This document shows, one piece after another, positions 1 to 12,300 of a stretch of DNA of 64,000 nt (position 1 is its first letter; each line of letters opens with the position of its first letter). The notes under the pieces were generated by a model. The model saw only the letters and a program-made list of their open reading frames with translations, made no database searches and was not told where the DNA came from. A program made the translations under genes and the position numbers. This DNA is from Nematopogon swammerdamellus (lineage: Eukaryota; Arthropoda; Insecta; Lepidoptera; Adelidae): the NCBI GenBank assembly GCA_946902875.1, contig OX336348.1, positions 13,975,741 through 14,039,740 of the forward strand. Direction: 5' to 3'.

Positions 1-235
1 ACGTGTTACGGAAGCCTACTTTTATTATAAAATAACCGTCGGAGGACCTTGGTTGAAAATTGTAAAATTTAGTAGAACGGATAGACATGCATTTGTTACG
101 GAACCCTACATTCATTTTGAAATAAACGTTAAATTTAGTAGAACAGACAGACATGCATTTGTTACGGAACCCTACATTAATTTTGCAGAACTTAGTAAAA
201 ATGGACAGACATAAACGTGTTACCGAACCCTACTT
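1..235. repeat. Tandem-like GTTACGGAACCCT units
   Basis: Three to four units of about 65 bp each contain GTTACGGAA(C)CCTAC followed by AT-rich sequence and TTTAGTAGAACNGACAGACA. They resemble fragments of the GGTTCCGT-type repeat seen complete at 63045-63320. Confidence 0.6.
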
Positions 236-1880
236 AACAGTTGCACTCCGGGAGTGCCGGCAGATCCCGTGCCACTCTAACTTAACCCTTAATGCAATGA
301 CTTAAGGTTTCATTTTAAAAATGACGCTGACGCGATGTCGCGAGTTATACATTTTTTACCCACCTAAAAAAGTGCCAAGCGCCGCTAAAGAAGTTTTCAC
401 TTCAAAAACCTCAGGGTTATCCCCTTTCAAATAAAAAAAAAAGAATTTTCAAAATCGGCCCACAATTGACGGAATAATCGCATAGCAAACATCTAAAAAA
501 AGAAAACATACCGTCGAATTCAGAATCTCTTAGGTCTAAAGTAAATTTCTCGTGAAGACAAATGCAACGAGCCCAAACACGATGGGTTTATCATGTGTAG
601 TTTAGGAGTTCCTATGGCCACCTTCTGTCTCCATCATCAGACCAGCTCGATGGTACTCGTACCATAATAAATTAAGCGCACCTGGCCGGTCGGAAAAGAT
701 AAAAAATTTCAAATTTAGAATATTCATGAAACAAGGGTCCGAATATGTATCACTAGTAAATATCGATTCATGTATTTCAACAGGACAGAGAAAATTTCAA
801 AATATTAGGTATTTAATACTTTTTAGTTCTTTTTTTTTTTGTTTTTTTTGAAATCGGTTTAATATTTTTTAAAACAGTTTTTATTTCATTCTTTTTAGTA
901 ATATTACATAAAAAAGAATAATCGAAATCGAATAATGGAAATCGATTGAAGTGGTACAGAATTATTCGCCATATGTGTCAGACTGCAAATTGCTGAATAA
1001 GTCCACATCACAAAAGTTTTGCTGAAGGTAACCACACACCATACTAATTTATCAAACTGAAAATTGCCGAATACGACCACATCACAAGTTTTGCTGAAGG
1101 TAACCACACACCATAGTATTATGCTGATTTTTCGAAAACCACTCAACCAATTTCGATAAAATTGAAATGGGACCACCTCGGAAGTATGACCTAACTAACA
1201 AAAAAAGAATTTTCTAAATCGGCCCTCAATTGACGGAGAAATCGCGTAACAAACATACAAAAAAAAAAAATAAAAAAAAAAATTAAAAAAAAAAAACATA
1301 CAGACGAATTGAGAACCTCCTCCTTTTTTGGAAGTCGGTTAAAAATTAAGTAAGAAGCAAGGTTTCACAACACAAATAAAGGAAAAAATCCGAAAATTGT
1401 AAATTGATAGTTATATCACATAAAAAAAAAGTTTACATGTTTTGTATGTCAAGACCCTTTTTCTCAGGAAGAGATCAAGATATCAAATTGAAATTAATAC
1501 GAAATACTAAGGTATACGATCTCTTTAAGGTATAGAAAATGCAAGTCTCTAAATCAACTCAATCAAAAGATACGGCCATTTATTTCATATTTTAATACTC
1601 GCAAACTCACTCAAATCAAATCAAAACCTATAGGGTATTTCCCGTTAACCTAGAATAATGAAATTTGGTAAGAAGCATAGTCTCACAGCACAAGCAAAGG
1701 AAAATCAGAAAATTGTAAATTTGTAGTTAAGATGTCTTATAAAAAATATATTTTCGTAGATTTCAATTACTCGAATGCCTGACAGTCAAACAATTGCTGT
1801 AGTGTTTATTTAGGCGTTTCCTGATTTTCCAAAACACAATTATTTTTGTACATACATAATACAAATATATTGAGTGATAG
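236..1880. repeat. AT-rich non-coding tract with direct repeats
   Basis: A block at about 420-540 (AGAATTTTCAAAATCGGCCC...GACGAATT) recurs at about 1200-1325 in the same orientation. Between them a unit of about 70 bp (GCTGAAGGTAACCACACACC) is duplicated in tandem near 1020 and 1095. The second block ends in GAAGTCGGTTAAAAA, a common lepidopteran repeat tail. No gene was seen. Confidence 0.5.
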
Positions 1881-2110
1881 TACGGAACCCTCGGTGTGGG
1901 AGTCCAACTCGCACTTGTCGACTTTTTTTTATTTGTTGTTATATCGGCCATAATAACACGTACCTAGGTGTAATCTGTGAAAATTTCAACGGGCTTCCTA
2001 TTATGGTTCAAGAGATAAGCCCTCGGACAGACAGACGGACAGACAGACAGACAGACAGACGGACGGCGTAGGCTTAGTAATAGGGTCCCGTACTACGGAT
2101 ACGGAACCCT
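1881..2110 (+). repeat. GGTTCCGT/CGGACAGACAGAC repeat copy
   Basis: The copy runs from TACGGAACCCTCGGTGTG through GTTATATCGGCCATAATAAC and a (GACA)n run to GGCGTAGGCTTAGTAATAGG and TACGGAACCCT. A further end fragment is at 2226-2275. The repeat type is widespread in this window. Confidence 0.65.
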
Positions 2111-2282
2111 AATAAAATCCGTACCTAATACCTACCGTTTTAAAACCTAAGCGTTTAAAAACTTGGTGTATAATTAATTATAGTGCACTCCAAAGTAAAA
2201 CAACAAAGTAATAAAAACGTCTTGGTACGGAACCCTCGGTGTGAGAGTCCGACTCGCACTTGGCAGTTTTTTTTAATATAAC

Positions 2283-2560
2283 ATATGTACATGCATACAT
2301 ACATATCCTGAATCCCGACAATCGGGGTAAGCAGAGTAATCGGTGTTGTGCTGCAAGAACTCTGGTAAATTACAGCACAACACCGACCACCACGTTTCGC
2401 AAAGTATTCGAACAAGATTGAATCGATCAAGCAGCAAAGACCCAAGTGCTGCATGACTCGGTGGAAGTACTGTGTCAAGGTGAGAGGTGGCGAGCCTGTC
2501 GCCCTTTAGCACGGCATCTTGTCCTTATCCCTTAGTCGCCTTTTACGACATGCATGGGGA
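2283..2560 (-). mobile_element. (CATA)n-tailed SINE-like repeat, copy 1
   Basis: The repeat has a tail of CATACATACATA, then CCCGACAATCGGGGTAAGCA, GTGTTGTGCTGCAAGAACTC, GGCGAGCCTGTCGCCCTTTA and CCTTAGTCGCCTTTTACGAC. On the minus strand the element would start with GTACCGTGTGGGGCCGG and end in the tetranucleotide tail. Parallel copies are at 16250-16575 and 59860-60175. Confidence 0.65.
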
Positions 2561-2639
2561 GAGATTTAATATAAATAGGTAGGTAATACAAACATTTTCA
2601 ACGATATACCTACACAACTTCTGTCAAATTCGGTCAAAT

Positions 2640-3350
2640 TCTGCGGCTTGGTTCAGCTGGGTTGGGCTGCCTTCGGGAAGTTAAAATTCGCCCTGAGGTC
2701 TGACCTTCCGCAAAATTTAAAGACTTGTATATATGACCAGTGTGTCCGTCCTCCCGGTTAAGACGTACTGGTGTGAAAGTGGACTCTGACGGTCGCTGTT
2801 GTCCAAAGGTCCAAAAGGACCAATGGCGCGAGCCATGCTGCGGAATATAGCTACTTGATATGGTGCGTAACGAGGCAATCCGCCGACGCACGAAAGTAGT
2901 CGATATTGGACACCAGGTGGCTAAGGTCAAGTGGCAGTGGGCTGTGCACGTTAGCCGAAGAGACGACGACCGTTGGAGTAACCGTGTCGTACACTGTCAG
3001 CCTCGATAGCTCAGTGGTGCAGACAGTCGACTGTCGCTATTGATGGTTAAGCTATGTAAATAGTTCGTGTTTCCGTCCAGTTCAGTGTAGCCGACATGAA
3101 ATTAAGGGAAGCACTGACATGGCACCTAGTTCACCCGGTGTTATGGGCTCACATCACGGTCGTTGTAGGTCATGTAGCCAACCGTGTCAGTGTGGGAAGA
3201 TCACTTGCCAGGTGGGTCGACGACATCAAGTACGTCGGCGGAAAACAGTGGTTCCGTACCGCTGCCTAAAGGCCGGGAGGACTGGAGGAAAATTGGAGAG
3301 GCTTATGTCCAGCAGTGGACGCTTACACGCTGACTGACTGACTGACACAA
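2640..3350 (+). mobile_element. RTE-like LINE C-terminal remnant, split by a SINE
   Basis: The plus strand encodes a degenerate version of the lepidopteran LINE C-terminus: NEAIRRRTKVVDIGHQVAKV and KWQWAVHVSRRDDDRWSN before 2995, then SLARWVDDIKYVGGKQWF and a tail with GTCCAGCAGTGGACG and CTGACTGACTGAC after 3193. A SINE fragment interrupts it. Confidence 0.65.
2996..3192 (+). mobile_element. 5S-type SINE, internally deleted
   Basis: The head GTCAGCCTCGATAGCTCAGT is joined directly to the 3' body (GCTATGTAAATAGTTCGTG ... GTCAG). The 5S-like core and the first part of the body are missing. It is inserted in the LINE remnant. Confidence 0.65.
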
Positions 3351-3524
3351 CTCGCTCGACCTATTAGTAGAAACATAAAAAGGAACGTCTGTCTGTATGT
3401 ATGTATGTTTGAAATAAACTCCGGAACCACTGACCAGAGTTTGATGCGGTTTGCACCAATGGAAATAGTAGTTCTTGAGGCTCACTATAGGCTATATATC
3501 ATAAAGCTGAATAGTCATAGGGCT

Positions 3525-3640
3525 GAGCAGAGAGAGAGGAGGGAGAGAGAGAGAGAGAGAATATATAAGAGAAGTTATCGTTTATTATCATATATTTGCG
3601 TTTAAATCTACCGCGAGCGAAGCCGCGTGTAAAAGCCAGT
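3525..3640 (+). repeat. (GA)n microsatellite and CGCGAGCGAAGCCGCG motif
   Basis: A run of GAGAGAGA precedes TATATAAGAG and then CTACCGCGAGCGAAGCCGCG. This motif block recurs at 4100-4130 and in reverse near 62660-62690. Confidence 0.55.
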
Positions 3641-3754
3641 TAGAAACATATTTTCATTGTTGTGGCGTGCAGCATCGTGCAGCGGTGACCCGACCCGGCT
3701 CAACCTTGCCTCAACGGTCATCGCACTGTGCCGTACTGGCCTTGATATTGATGA

Positions 3755-4080
3755 TATGATATTGTTTAGTCGCCATTCTGAGTTATTTGTACGCCATGTC
3801 CATTTTTAGTCACCATTCTAAGTCATTGATACGCCATGAATAAATTTTTTTAGTCACCATTCTAAGTGATTGGTAACTTCGGATTAGAGTTTTAAAGTAG
3901 TTCACGATTGTTCTGATCACGGGATAAGTCATGGAGGCATGTGGATTGTATTTTCCATTCATGGAGGCATTAACCCCCTTACCATCCACCGGATTAGCAC
4001 GACCTTATGGGTGTGATTGGCTATATCTGAGTCTACAACCTCGAGAAATTCAATCAATCCAGCCAGTTACCTACTTTATT
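3755..4080 (+). repeat. Minisatellite-bearing repeat, copy A
   Basis: Units of about 42-50 bp with TTTAGTCACCATTCTAAGT and GATACGCCATGA are followed by a unique part (GGATTAGAGTTTTAAAGTAG, ACGGGATAAGTCATGGAGGC, GCACGACCTTATGGGTG). A second, longer copy lies at 6500-6955, on the other side of the first visible SERAC1-like exon. Confidence 0.65.
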
Positions 4081-4199
4081 ATCATCACATATTTGCGTTT
4101 AAATCTACCGCGAGCGAAGCCGCGTGCAAAAGCAAGTTAGAAATATATTTTCATTGTTGTGGCGTGCAGGCATCGTGCAGGTGACCCGGCCCAACCTTG

Positions 4200-4600
4200 G
4201 CTCAACTCGGTCATCGCACTCTGTCGCACTGGCCCTATTTAGTGCTATTAGTGCATTTATATACCTATAGTGTCCGTCTTTGTTTAGCTGTACACATGTT
4301 AGTGTTACACAAAGGCGTTTGACAAAGGCTCTTTACACCTGATTTTGTAGTCAGAACTCTCAGAAAAATTGTTAATCTTGCTCTCAAGCTGTGTTTTCAA
4401 TAGACTAATGGGCGGTGTTATTATGTGGCTAATCACTAAATACTTGTAAAAATATGTACAAAAAATACCCTGCGAAGTTTCTTGCCGGTTCTTCTTCGTG
4501 GGTGTAATCGAACCGGCTAGAACAAATTGTGACAAGTTCGAGTGCAGTCTAACTGCTTAATGATAATGAATGATCAATAAATAATACAATGCAATACACA
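4200..4600 (+). mobile_element. LINE 3'-end fragment (TTTCTTGCCGGTTCTTC type)
   Basis: CTGCGAAGTTTCTTGCCGG, then GGTGTAATCGAACCGG and CAATAAATAATAC form a LINE 3' tail seen again at 7640-7945 and 34194-34320. Only the last coding residues remain. Confidence 0.5.
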
Positions 4601-4635
4601 CATCATAAATAAGCGAAGTTTCTACGGCCGCGTAA

Positions 4636-4998
4636 GCGGCGGGTGGCCAAGTGGTCTAGGCGTCGGATTCTCTTGCGAGAGTAATATATAAGTCAATGCT
4701 TGCGAGAGGTCCGAGGTCGAATGCGGTCGACGTGTACCAATGAGATTTTTCTAATGGATACATTTCACTTCTTACCTTACTAGGTGGTAGGATTTATTCC
4801 GCCCGTCGCCACGTCGTCGGCCGAAACGGCTATGTAAATAGTTCTTGTTTTACGTCCAGTTCAGTGTAGCCGACATTAAATATGAAGGGAAGCACTGACA
4901 TGGCGCCTAGTTCACCCGGTGTTATGGGCTGACATCGCGGATGTTGTAGGTGATTGTCAACCAACCAGGCCAACCGTGTCACTTTCCATAAAAAAAAA
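4636..4998 (+). mobile_element. Composite SINE: tRNA-type head with 5S-family body
   Basis: A tRNA-like head (GGCGGGTGGCCAAGTGGTCT, TCTCTTGCGAGAG, GTGTACCAATGAG) is joined at about 4765 to the body normally found behind the 5S-type head (TTACTAGGTGGTAGG, GGCTATGTAAATAGTTC, AGCACTGACATGG, ATGTTGTAGGTGAT, A-tail). The head has a 27-bp internal duplication involving GCGAGAG. Confidence 0.72.
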
Positions 4999-5318
4999 CT
5001 CACCAGTAAAGTTCTTTGTTAGGTAGGTACCTAATTATCTTGTTTCTATCTACGAAAAAGTAAGAAATTGGGCCTCATTTCGCATCGAGGCGATGCGGTC
5101 GACCTCCAAAACAAGAATTAATAAAAAAATCATTTTCGTAAAAAAATATATTGGGCGAAGAATAAAAATTTCAGCGGTTCGTAAAAGGTGTTCCGTTCCG
5201 CGGAACCCTGGGGTTCCGGACGCACCGACCGAGTCACATGCACCCACTGAATGGTTCCGTTGGTTCGCCTGATTGAGGCGCGAAACATAAAAATTATTAA
5301 TATTATTTTTATTTCCAG

Positions 5319-6393
5319 GATCGCTGGCAAACACTTGGCGGCAAGGACAATGGAGAACAAAACACAAATCCGAACTCAACAAAATACCACTAAGGAGACC
5401 CTCCCTACCATCTGAAACACCATGTACTTGCAACAATAAGCATCCCAGACAATCCAAACATAAATCACGAGCCAACGATCAAACATGCATGTGCAAAGAC
5501 GAAAACGATGACCAGATTAACAAAATTAGAAAACATAATATTTCTAAATATCACAATGACGATCAAAATGGTTTTCTTGATGATCTTAAGCTTGAAAAGA
5601 CGGGACATACAGAATTAAATAAGAATAAAGCAGAAACTACAGATTCTGAATTGAATGACACAGAAGTAGAAAGAAATGTCGATGAATATAACGAGGATAA
5701 ACATAATTTAAGCAACATTAATATAGTAGATAGTTACACAGATTTTATGAAAGAAATATTTACAAATGACGCGAGGGATAATTTTAGCTTAGATTTCGAT
5801 AGCGGTTGTGATATTGACATGATATTTTCTAGCATTAGTGATGATGGGGCCAAAAATGACAGTATCTGTGATAAAAGTGAACACAAAGATGATTTATGCG
5901 ACAGTGATGAAGTAGAATACATTATAGACGAATGTAACAAGAAGCGTTTGGAAGGCTACATTTGCCAAGCATGTTCTGATGAGTTTGACGATGAAATTAC
6001 AGAAAAATACATTTGCGAAGAATGTGAAGATAAACTTGACATAAATCAAGATGATAAAGAAAGTATTGAAGAATTAATGCATGAAACAAATGAGAAATAC
6101 GTCAGAGAACACGAATATGTCGCTGCAGATGAAGGATTAGCACATGAAACCAGTGCCAATTCTGACGACAACCGTGATAATAGAGAAAATATTCAAAATG
6201 AAAACAACATTGAAGAATCAGCACACGAAACGACATGTGAAATCGGATGCGGTTGCGTTTGTGCCCGATGCTATTCAGCTTGCTGGCCTAGGGATTGGCT
6301 GCAGGTAGATTACCCAGATGCAAGAGTTATCTCTATCAACTATACCAGCGACCCTTACTTGTGGAGGCCTATTTGGATTAAGGAGAGCAAACG
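5319..6393 (+). CDS. SERAC1: SERAC1-like exon with acidic insertion
   Basis: The acceptor is TTTATTTCCAG at 5308-5318 and the donor is G|GTGAGA at 6394. The exon opens in phase 2 with SLANTWRQGQW (the TWRQ of SERAC1) and closes with CWPRDWLQVDYPDARVISIN...KESK. Between these lie about 300 residues rich in Asp, Glu and Asn that the usual SERAC1 core does not need. They include paired Cys motifs (YICQAC, then KYICEEC), repeated HET blocks and a Cys cluster ending ARCYSAC just before CWP. An uninterrupted frame from 5321 through the donor argues that this is coding. Reading past the donor gives TGA at 6395-6397. Confidence 0.85.
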
Positions 6394-9300
6394 GTGAGAT
6401 TTTAACTTTCAACGAGCATACAAATTCCGTCCAAACTAGAAACGAAATTAACAACGATGTGATAATTTTAGTCGCAATTTCAAGTTCAAATTTCAATTCG
6501 TTATTTATACGCCATAATAATTATATAGTCTGATTTAGTCAACATTCTAAGTTATTGATTCGCCATGACAATTTTTAATCACCATGATATTTTTTAGTCG
6601 CCATTCTGATTTATTTATACGCCATGATAAATTATTTAGTCACTATTTTAAGTTATTGATTCGCCATGACAATTTTTAGTCACCATTCTAAGTCAATGAT
6701 ACGCCATGATATTTTTTTAGTCACCATACTAAGTTATCGGTAACCTCGGATTAGAGTTTTAAGTAATTCACGATTATTCTGATCACGGGATAAGTCATGG
6801 AGGCATGTAGATTGTAGATTCCATTCATCCATGAATGGAATCTACAATACGCATTAGTCCGCTTACCATTCACCAGATTAGCACGACCTTATGGGTGCGA
6901 TTGGCTATGTCTGAGTCTCGTGATCAGTCAATGAATCCAGCCAGGTAGGTACCTACTTCAGTGCAAAATTTTAATATACTATTTTTTGTTTCAATGTTAA
7001 GTATATAATTTTCCGGTGGAAAAATTGGCAACACGCTAGCGACTAATGTCAAAGTTCAAGTTGTCGGGGACAATTCGCTCTTGTATACACTACTTGTATC
7101 TGCAAATAATGAAAAACTTTAAGGAAACTTAAATGCACCGACAAAGTCTTCGTGCTTACGTACCTATATTTTATATAAATTTTCTTTAACCTATTATTTT
7201 TTATGGAAAGCGCATGCGGCATCTTTTCACCTACAAGTAGGCGTCTAATGATGCCCATGGACATTCTGTGACGCACGGAGATATAATGCCGTGCCGGCCT
7301 GACAGGAGGGAGCCTTTTCGCGCCCCTTTTGAAAACCCCAGGCGGTACTTGGGAGAAAATACATAAATGGTTCTGTGAATAAAACACCTACAGACTTTTT
7401 CTTTTATGTAATGCAGCAAAGTGGCTGAGTCAGAGGGGCCAAAGCACATGCTCCGACCAGCCCATATCACCTCCGAGAAGGTAGGTGCCATACCGGAGAC
7501 TTCCCTGAATTGCTGGCTGTACTGGACTAGAGGAGAACGCAACCGAGGCGTGGCGCTATGCGGCCATCTTACATCCAGTACGGTGGTAACAACCCAGTCG
7601 GCTACAATTTGAGCCTACCACCTAGTAAGGGGCAAGGGAAGGGACCTACAGTTTTACACCATTTACTCTACTTACCGGCCATAAATCTATCACCAGTTCT
7701 GTAGGTATTTTCCTATAATCTATCTACCCTAGGATAAACTGTATCTTACAACTGTAAGCTGTGTCTATTGTGTAGCTAGTCACAATGTATTGTAATCGAA
7801 GACGTTGAGAAAAAGAACCCTGCGAAGTTTCTTGCCGGCTCTTTTTTGTGGGTGTAATCGAACCGGATTGTAAAACCTAAACAGGACAAATTCAAGCGTA
7901 GTGTACTACCATACGAACGATGAATAAAGAATAAACTGAAAAGCATCGTGATGTCCTTTAGACTGCGTCTCCACGAGCGGGCTCAGCAGATGACGGAACA
8001 GCTCCTGGCTCTCGGTGTGGGAAGCAGGCCGATCGTGTGGGTCGGCCACTCGAAGGGAGGACTCTTCATCAAGCAGATATATTCGGAAGGTTTGTCTTTA
8101 CGTCTTTTTAACCCCCGAACGCAAAAAACTGAGGGGTTATAGCTAGAAACTCATTGGGCCCACGTACGCCACACACGCGAATCTGGGCGCGTCGGTCTCC
8201 ATAGATTTTATATGGAAGAGTGCAGCACGCAGTTTCATTGCGCCCACGCCACCCTACGCTACGCGACACACTGCGTGCTGCACTCTTCCATATAAAATGT
8301 ATGGAGACCGACGCGCCCACGTACGCGTGCGTAGCGTACGTGGGCCCAATGAGTTTCTAGCTTATTAGTTTGACGTGTGAGAGGGTGTGTATGTGTGTGT
8401 GTGTTGTAACATCGTATTCGTAGCTGCCAAACGGATGGACCGGTGGGATGCGGTTTTTTTATTGGGAAGCCTGTTTAATCGGGATGGTTCTTAGCTATGT
8501 TTGTAATGAAGTAATCAAGTAATTAAGTAATAAAAAAATTATTATCTGAAAAAGCGGACCGATTTGCATGCGGTTTTTTTCAAAAACCTTGAAATAAAAG
8601 TTAAATTAGAAATTTTAAAGACACCCGACCCTTAAAAAGTCAAAAATAATTTCCGTTTACTTACTTAAAGGAGTCGGGGGGCCGCCTAGTAAATAAAATA
8701 TAAAAAAATCGAGCTGCGCGGGAATTTACTTAGCGGTTCACCGACTCCTTTAAGTAAGTCAACGGTCAGGGGGTTTTTTTACCGTGTGGGGCCGGTACTT
8801 TGCAAAAGGCGACTAAGGTCTTAAAAGAATAGCCCCACTGCATCTCTCCCCGTGTATGTCGTAAAAGGCGACTAAGGGATATGACTCCCTTCTTATATTA
8901 CTAGGTGGTAGGGTTCAACCCGCCCGGGTTGGTACCACCGCACTGAATGAAAGGTCGGTCGAAACGGCTATGTAAATAGTTTGTGTTTTCCGTCCAGTTC
9001 AGTGTAGCCGCCACGACCGAAGGGAATCACTGACGTGGCACCAAGTTCATCCGGTGTTATGGGCTGACATCACGGATGTTGTAGGTGATGAAGCCAACCG
9101 TGTCAGCATCAATAAAAAAAAAAGGGATATGACTCCCTTCCCTTCTAGATAGTAGGGTTTAACCCGCCCGGTTTGGTAACACCGCACTGAATGAAAGGTC
9201 GGTCGAAACGGCTATTCAAATAGTTTGTGTTTTCCGTCCAGTTCCGTCCAGCCGGCAGGACGCAGGACCGAAGGGAAGCACTGACGTGGCACCAAGTTCA

Positions 9301-12300
9301 CCCGGTGTTATGGGCGACATCACGGATGTTGTATTGTAGGTGATGTAGCCAACCGTGTTAGTTTCCATAAAAAAAAATCATATAAGTACAGTGTGTTTCC
9401 GGATAGGGTTTCGTAACTTCAGGGGAAAGGGGTCCATATTTGAAGACGAAAAGCTCTGAAATTTTCCCCAGATTCGGTCATTTTATAGTGTTTTTTTGTT
9501 AAAAAAAAATTCTCAAGATCATCATCCGCGGTAACTCCAGCGTGTAGGGATGCAATCCCTGCCCAGTGCGCGTGGTGCGGAGGTGGAAAGGGGAGGGCGG
9601 GATCCTGCTGTGCTTGATTTAGCGAGGAGTGATTTTATTGGCTCTGTCTGATTGTCCGTTTGACTTTTGGGCGCAGCCACCGTGCCCACGACCAGCTCAA
9701 ATGCCACACAAGAATACCTCTTTATTCTTCTCAGGTGGTGGGAAACAGGCGGTTACCCTTATAACTAGCGGTTGGCTACCCTATCCCGCAACCGGGCGGT
9801 GTAACGGGCGTCACTGTTAGAATATAATGTGTGGTAGAGAACTTGTTCTCGACGATTACTCATTAAACGTTGCAAGTCTAACATGAGTACTAAGTTGGGG
9901 GTTTAGGCCTCCTCTTAGCTCACGCTGCTGCTGACCCCACTCAGGTCGGCGGGTCAAATGAGATATTATCCTAAACGCTGGGTTGAGTATCTGCGGGGTT
10001 CCGTTAAAAGCCCCAGAATGCTTCGTGCTTCTGCACGGAACACTGGTGTTGGTCTCACAGGGGTTGTGGTTTAGCGTTGATTCCCGGTGCTTCTTTCGAA
10101 GTATCAAAACGGGAATAAGTAGCGAAAGCTGCGAGTGGTGAGCCACTTAGAGCTCCGTAACCAATGTGGATACCTAATTGGTAGACATGAAAATAAAGTA
10201 GATCGGCATGTCGGTGCAACACACACTTATATGTGGATGTGGGTTGTACTTCTCACGAGTCAAAGAACACTGTAAGTTCTTCAAGACCGGTGGATCCCCG
10301 GTAGGTGGTGGTCATATGCACTTCCACGCATATACATAGCTGATGAAAACAAAAGCTGTCGGCTAGTACAAAACGCTGAGGCCCTGGGCACAGGCTGTTG
10401 TAGGATAGGGTGCGGGCGAACCCCAGTGGCAGTGAAGGCTTCACCCCCGGCTCTCGGCTTCGGTCGGGGGTTCCTTCGGGTGGACGGGTGGTGGCTCGCG
10501 GATCGGCTGGGGAAAGGCTTCAGTCTGTGTTTCCCATGGGATTTTTTCGGAAGAACGGTACAGCTATGGGGCCTCGATCTGGCATACATGATCACTGTAC
10601 TCGCAAGAGTTCAGGGATAGACGTCTGGATTTTATAGCCGGAAGGCTGGTGTTTCCGGACGTCTATAAACAAAACGTAAGAGAGAAAGAAATATGATAGT
10701 AAATCAATCGTGTCGTGGCTTATTTTCGACAGTTGATCTGAAATGCATTGCAGGTTACCAGGAGTACGTCGGTAATGGCGGATCCAAGATGGCCGCCGAC
10801 AAGGCGAGACTCTGGTCAAGTACGGCCGGCTTCATGTTCTATTCGGTGCCGCATCGAGGATCGCCATTAGCCGATATCAACATACCGCCGCTCGTGGCCA
10901 GGAGCATTGAGCTCTTGGAGATGGGGAAAGGTGAGTTAAAAGGGGGCCTGTCAAGTCAGATGATAGGCGGCGACTTGTAAATAAGAAATTATTATTATTT
11001 ATTTTTTTATGGAAGCTTACACGGTTGGCTACATCGCCTACAACATTCGTGATGTCAGCCCATCATACCGGTAAACTAGGTGCCATGTCAGTGCTTACCT
11101 TCATTTAATGTCGGCTACACTGAACTGGACGGAAAACAAGAACTATTTACATAGGTAGCCAACCCGGGCGGGATAATCACTACACAGTAAGGTAAGAGGT
11201 TGCTTACCTACAGTTTAGGTTTTATCCATAAAGTAATATCTAACACCGGTTAAGTTAAATTTCGTGGAAATATAAATTTGTTTGTTTATAGCAGCGCGCG
11301 TGTACGAATGCACGTACATTTTTCAGTCCGAAAAAAACTCAATTTTTTTCAAAACGCGTTGGTCGGTCGGATTCGAACTTCGGACTTTGTGATCAAGAGT
11401 GCGACGCCAAGACTGCCGCCGGCCAACCAACCTACGGGGCGCTGACTTCAGTATAATTGTCATTTTTCAATATTTATCCAAACATTTATCGGATGATTCG
11501 CGAATCCTACTGAAAACATACAACTACCTCGGGCCGCATTTCAATAACACGGAAAAACCGGATTATAAAGAGATTATGAAGCATTATATATAACTAATGA
11601 CATTTAACTAATAGATTCTTATATGAAGCGTTTCATAACACGCCATCTAGATAGCGTGAGTTGCGCTAGCCATGACATGGCGATACGGAACCCTCATTGC
11701 GCGAGTTCGACTCGCACTTGGCCGGTTTTTTATTTAATACCAAATTCTCCTCTAATATTGTATAGAACCCTGAATTTACACCTTTAAATCATCATTGACC
11801 TATAAAACGAAATAAGTTTCCAACACTTTTCTTATATTTTGTCGTTGGGTTAAATTTCGGGAAATAGGAGGACTCGTAAATAACCTCTGATTGTCTACGG
11901 TTCCACTAATCTTATGATTATATCCACGGACACAGAAGAAGATATATTTGTCAGCCTCGATAGCTCAGTGGTGCAGACAGTCAACTGTTAAGCAACGCTG
12001 GGTGCGGTCAGTACTTGGATGGGTGACCGCTGACCGTTGGAGGCTGACCGTGGTTCGGATTCCTCGTAAAACTGTAGGTCCCTTCCCTCCTAATCTTACT
12101 TGGTGGTAGGGTTTAACCCGCCCAGGTTGGTACCACCGCACTGAATGAAACGTCGGTTGAAACGGCTATGTAAATAGTTTGTGTTTTCCGACCAGCAGGT
12201 CTATTCTTGTAAATTCTGACAGCGGAATCAGCGCTGTTGTGGCGCTGAGAGCCACTTACCAAAGTGGCTCTCAGCGCCACAACAGCGCTGATTCCGCTGT

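Noticed and set aside
904..1176. 90-residue minus-strand frame with repeated WCVVTFSKT
   Set aside because: The repetition comes from a 70-bp tandem duplication in AT-rich repeat DNA, and no splice or domain evidence supports a gene.
5050..5475. 141-residue minus-strand frame opposite the SERAC1-like exon
   Set aside because: It is antisense to a well-supported exon and its acceptor, with no recognisable domain.
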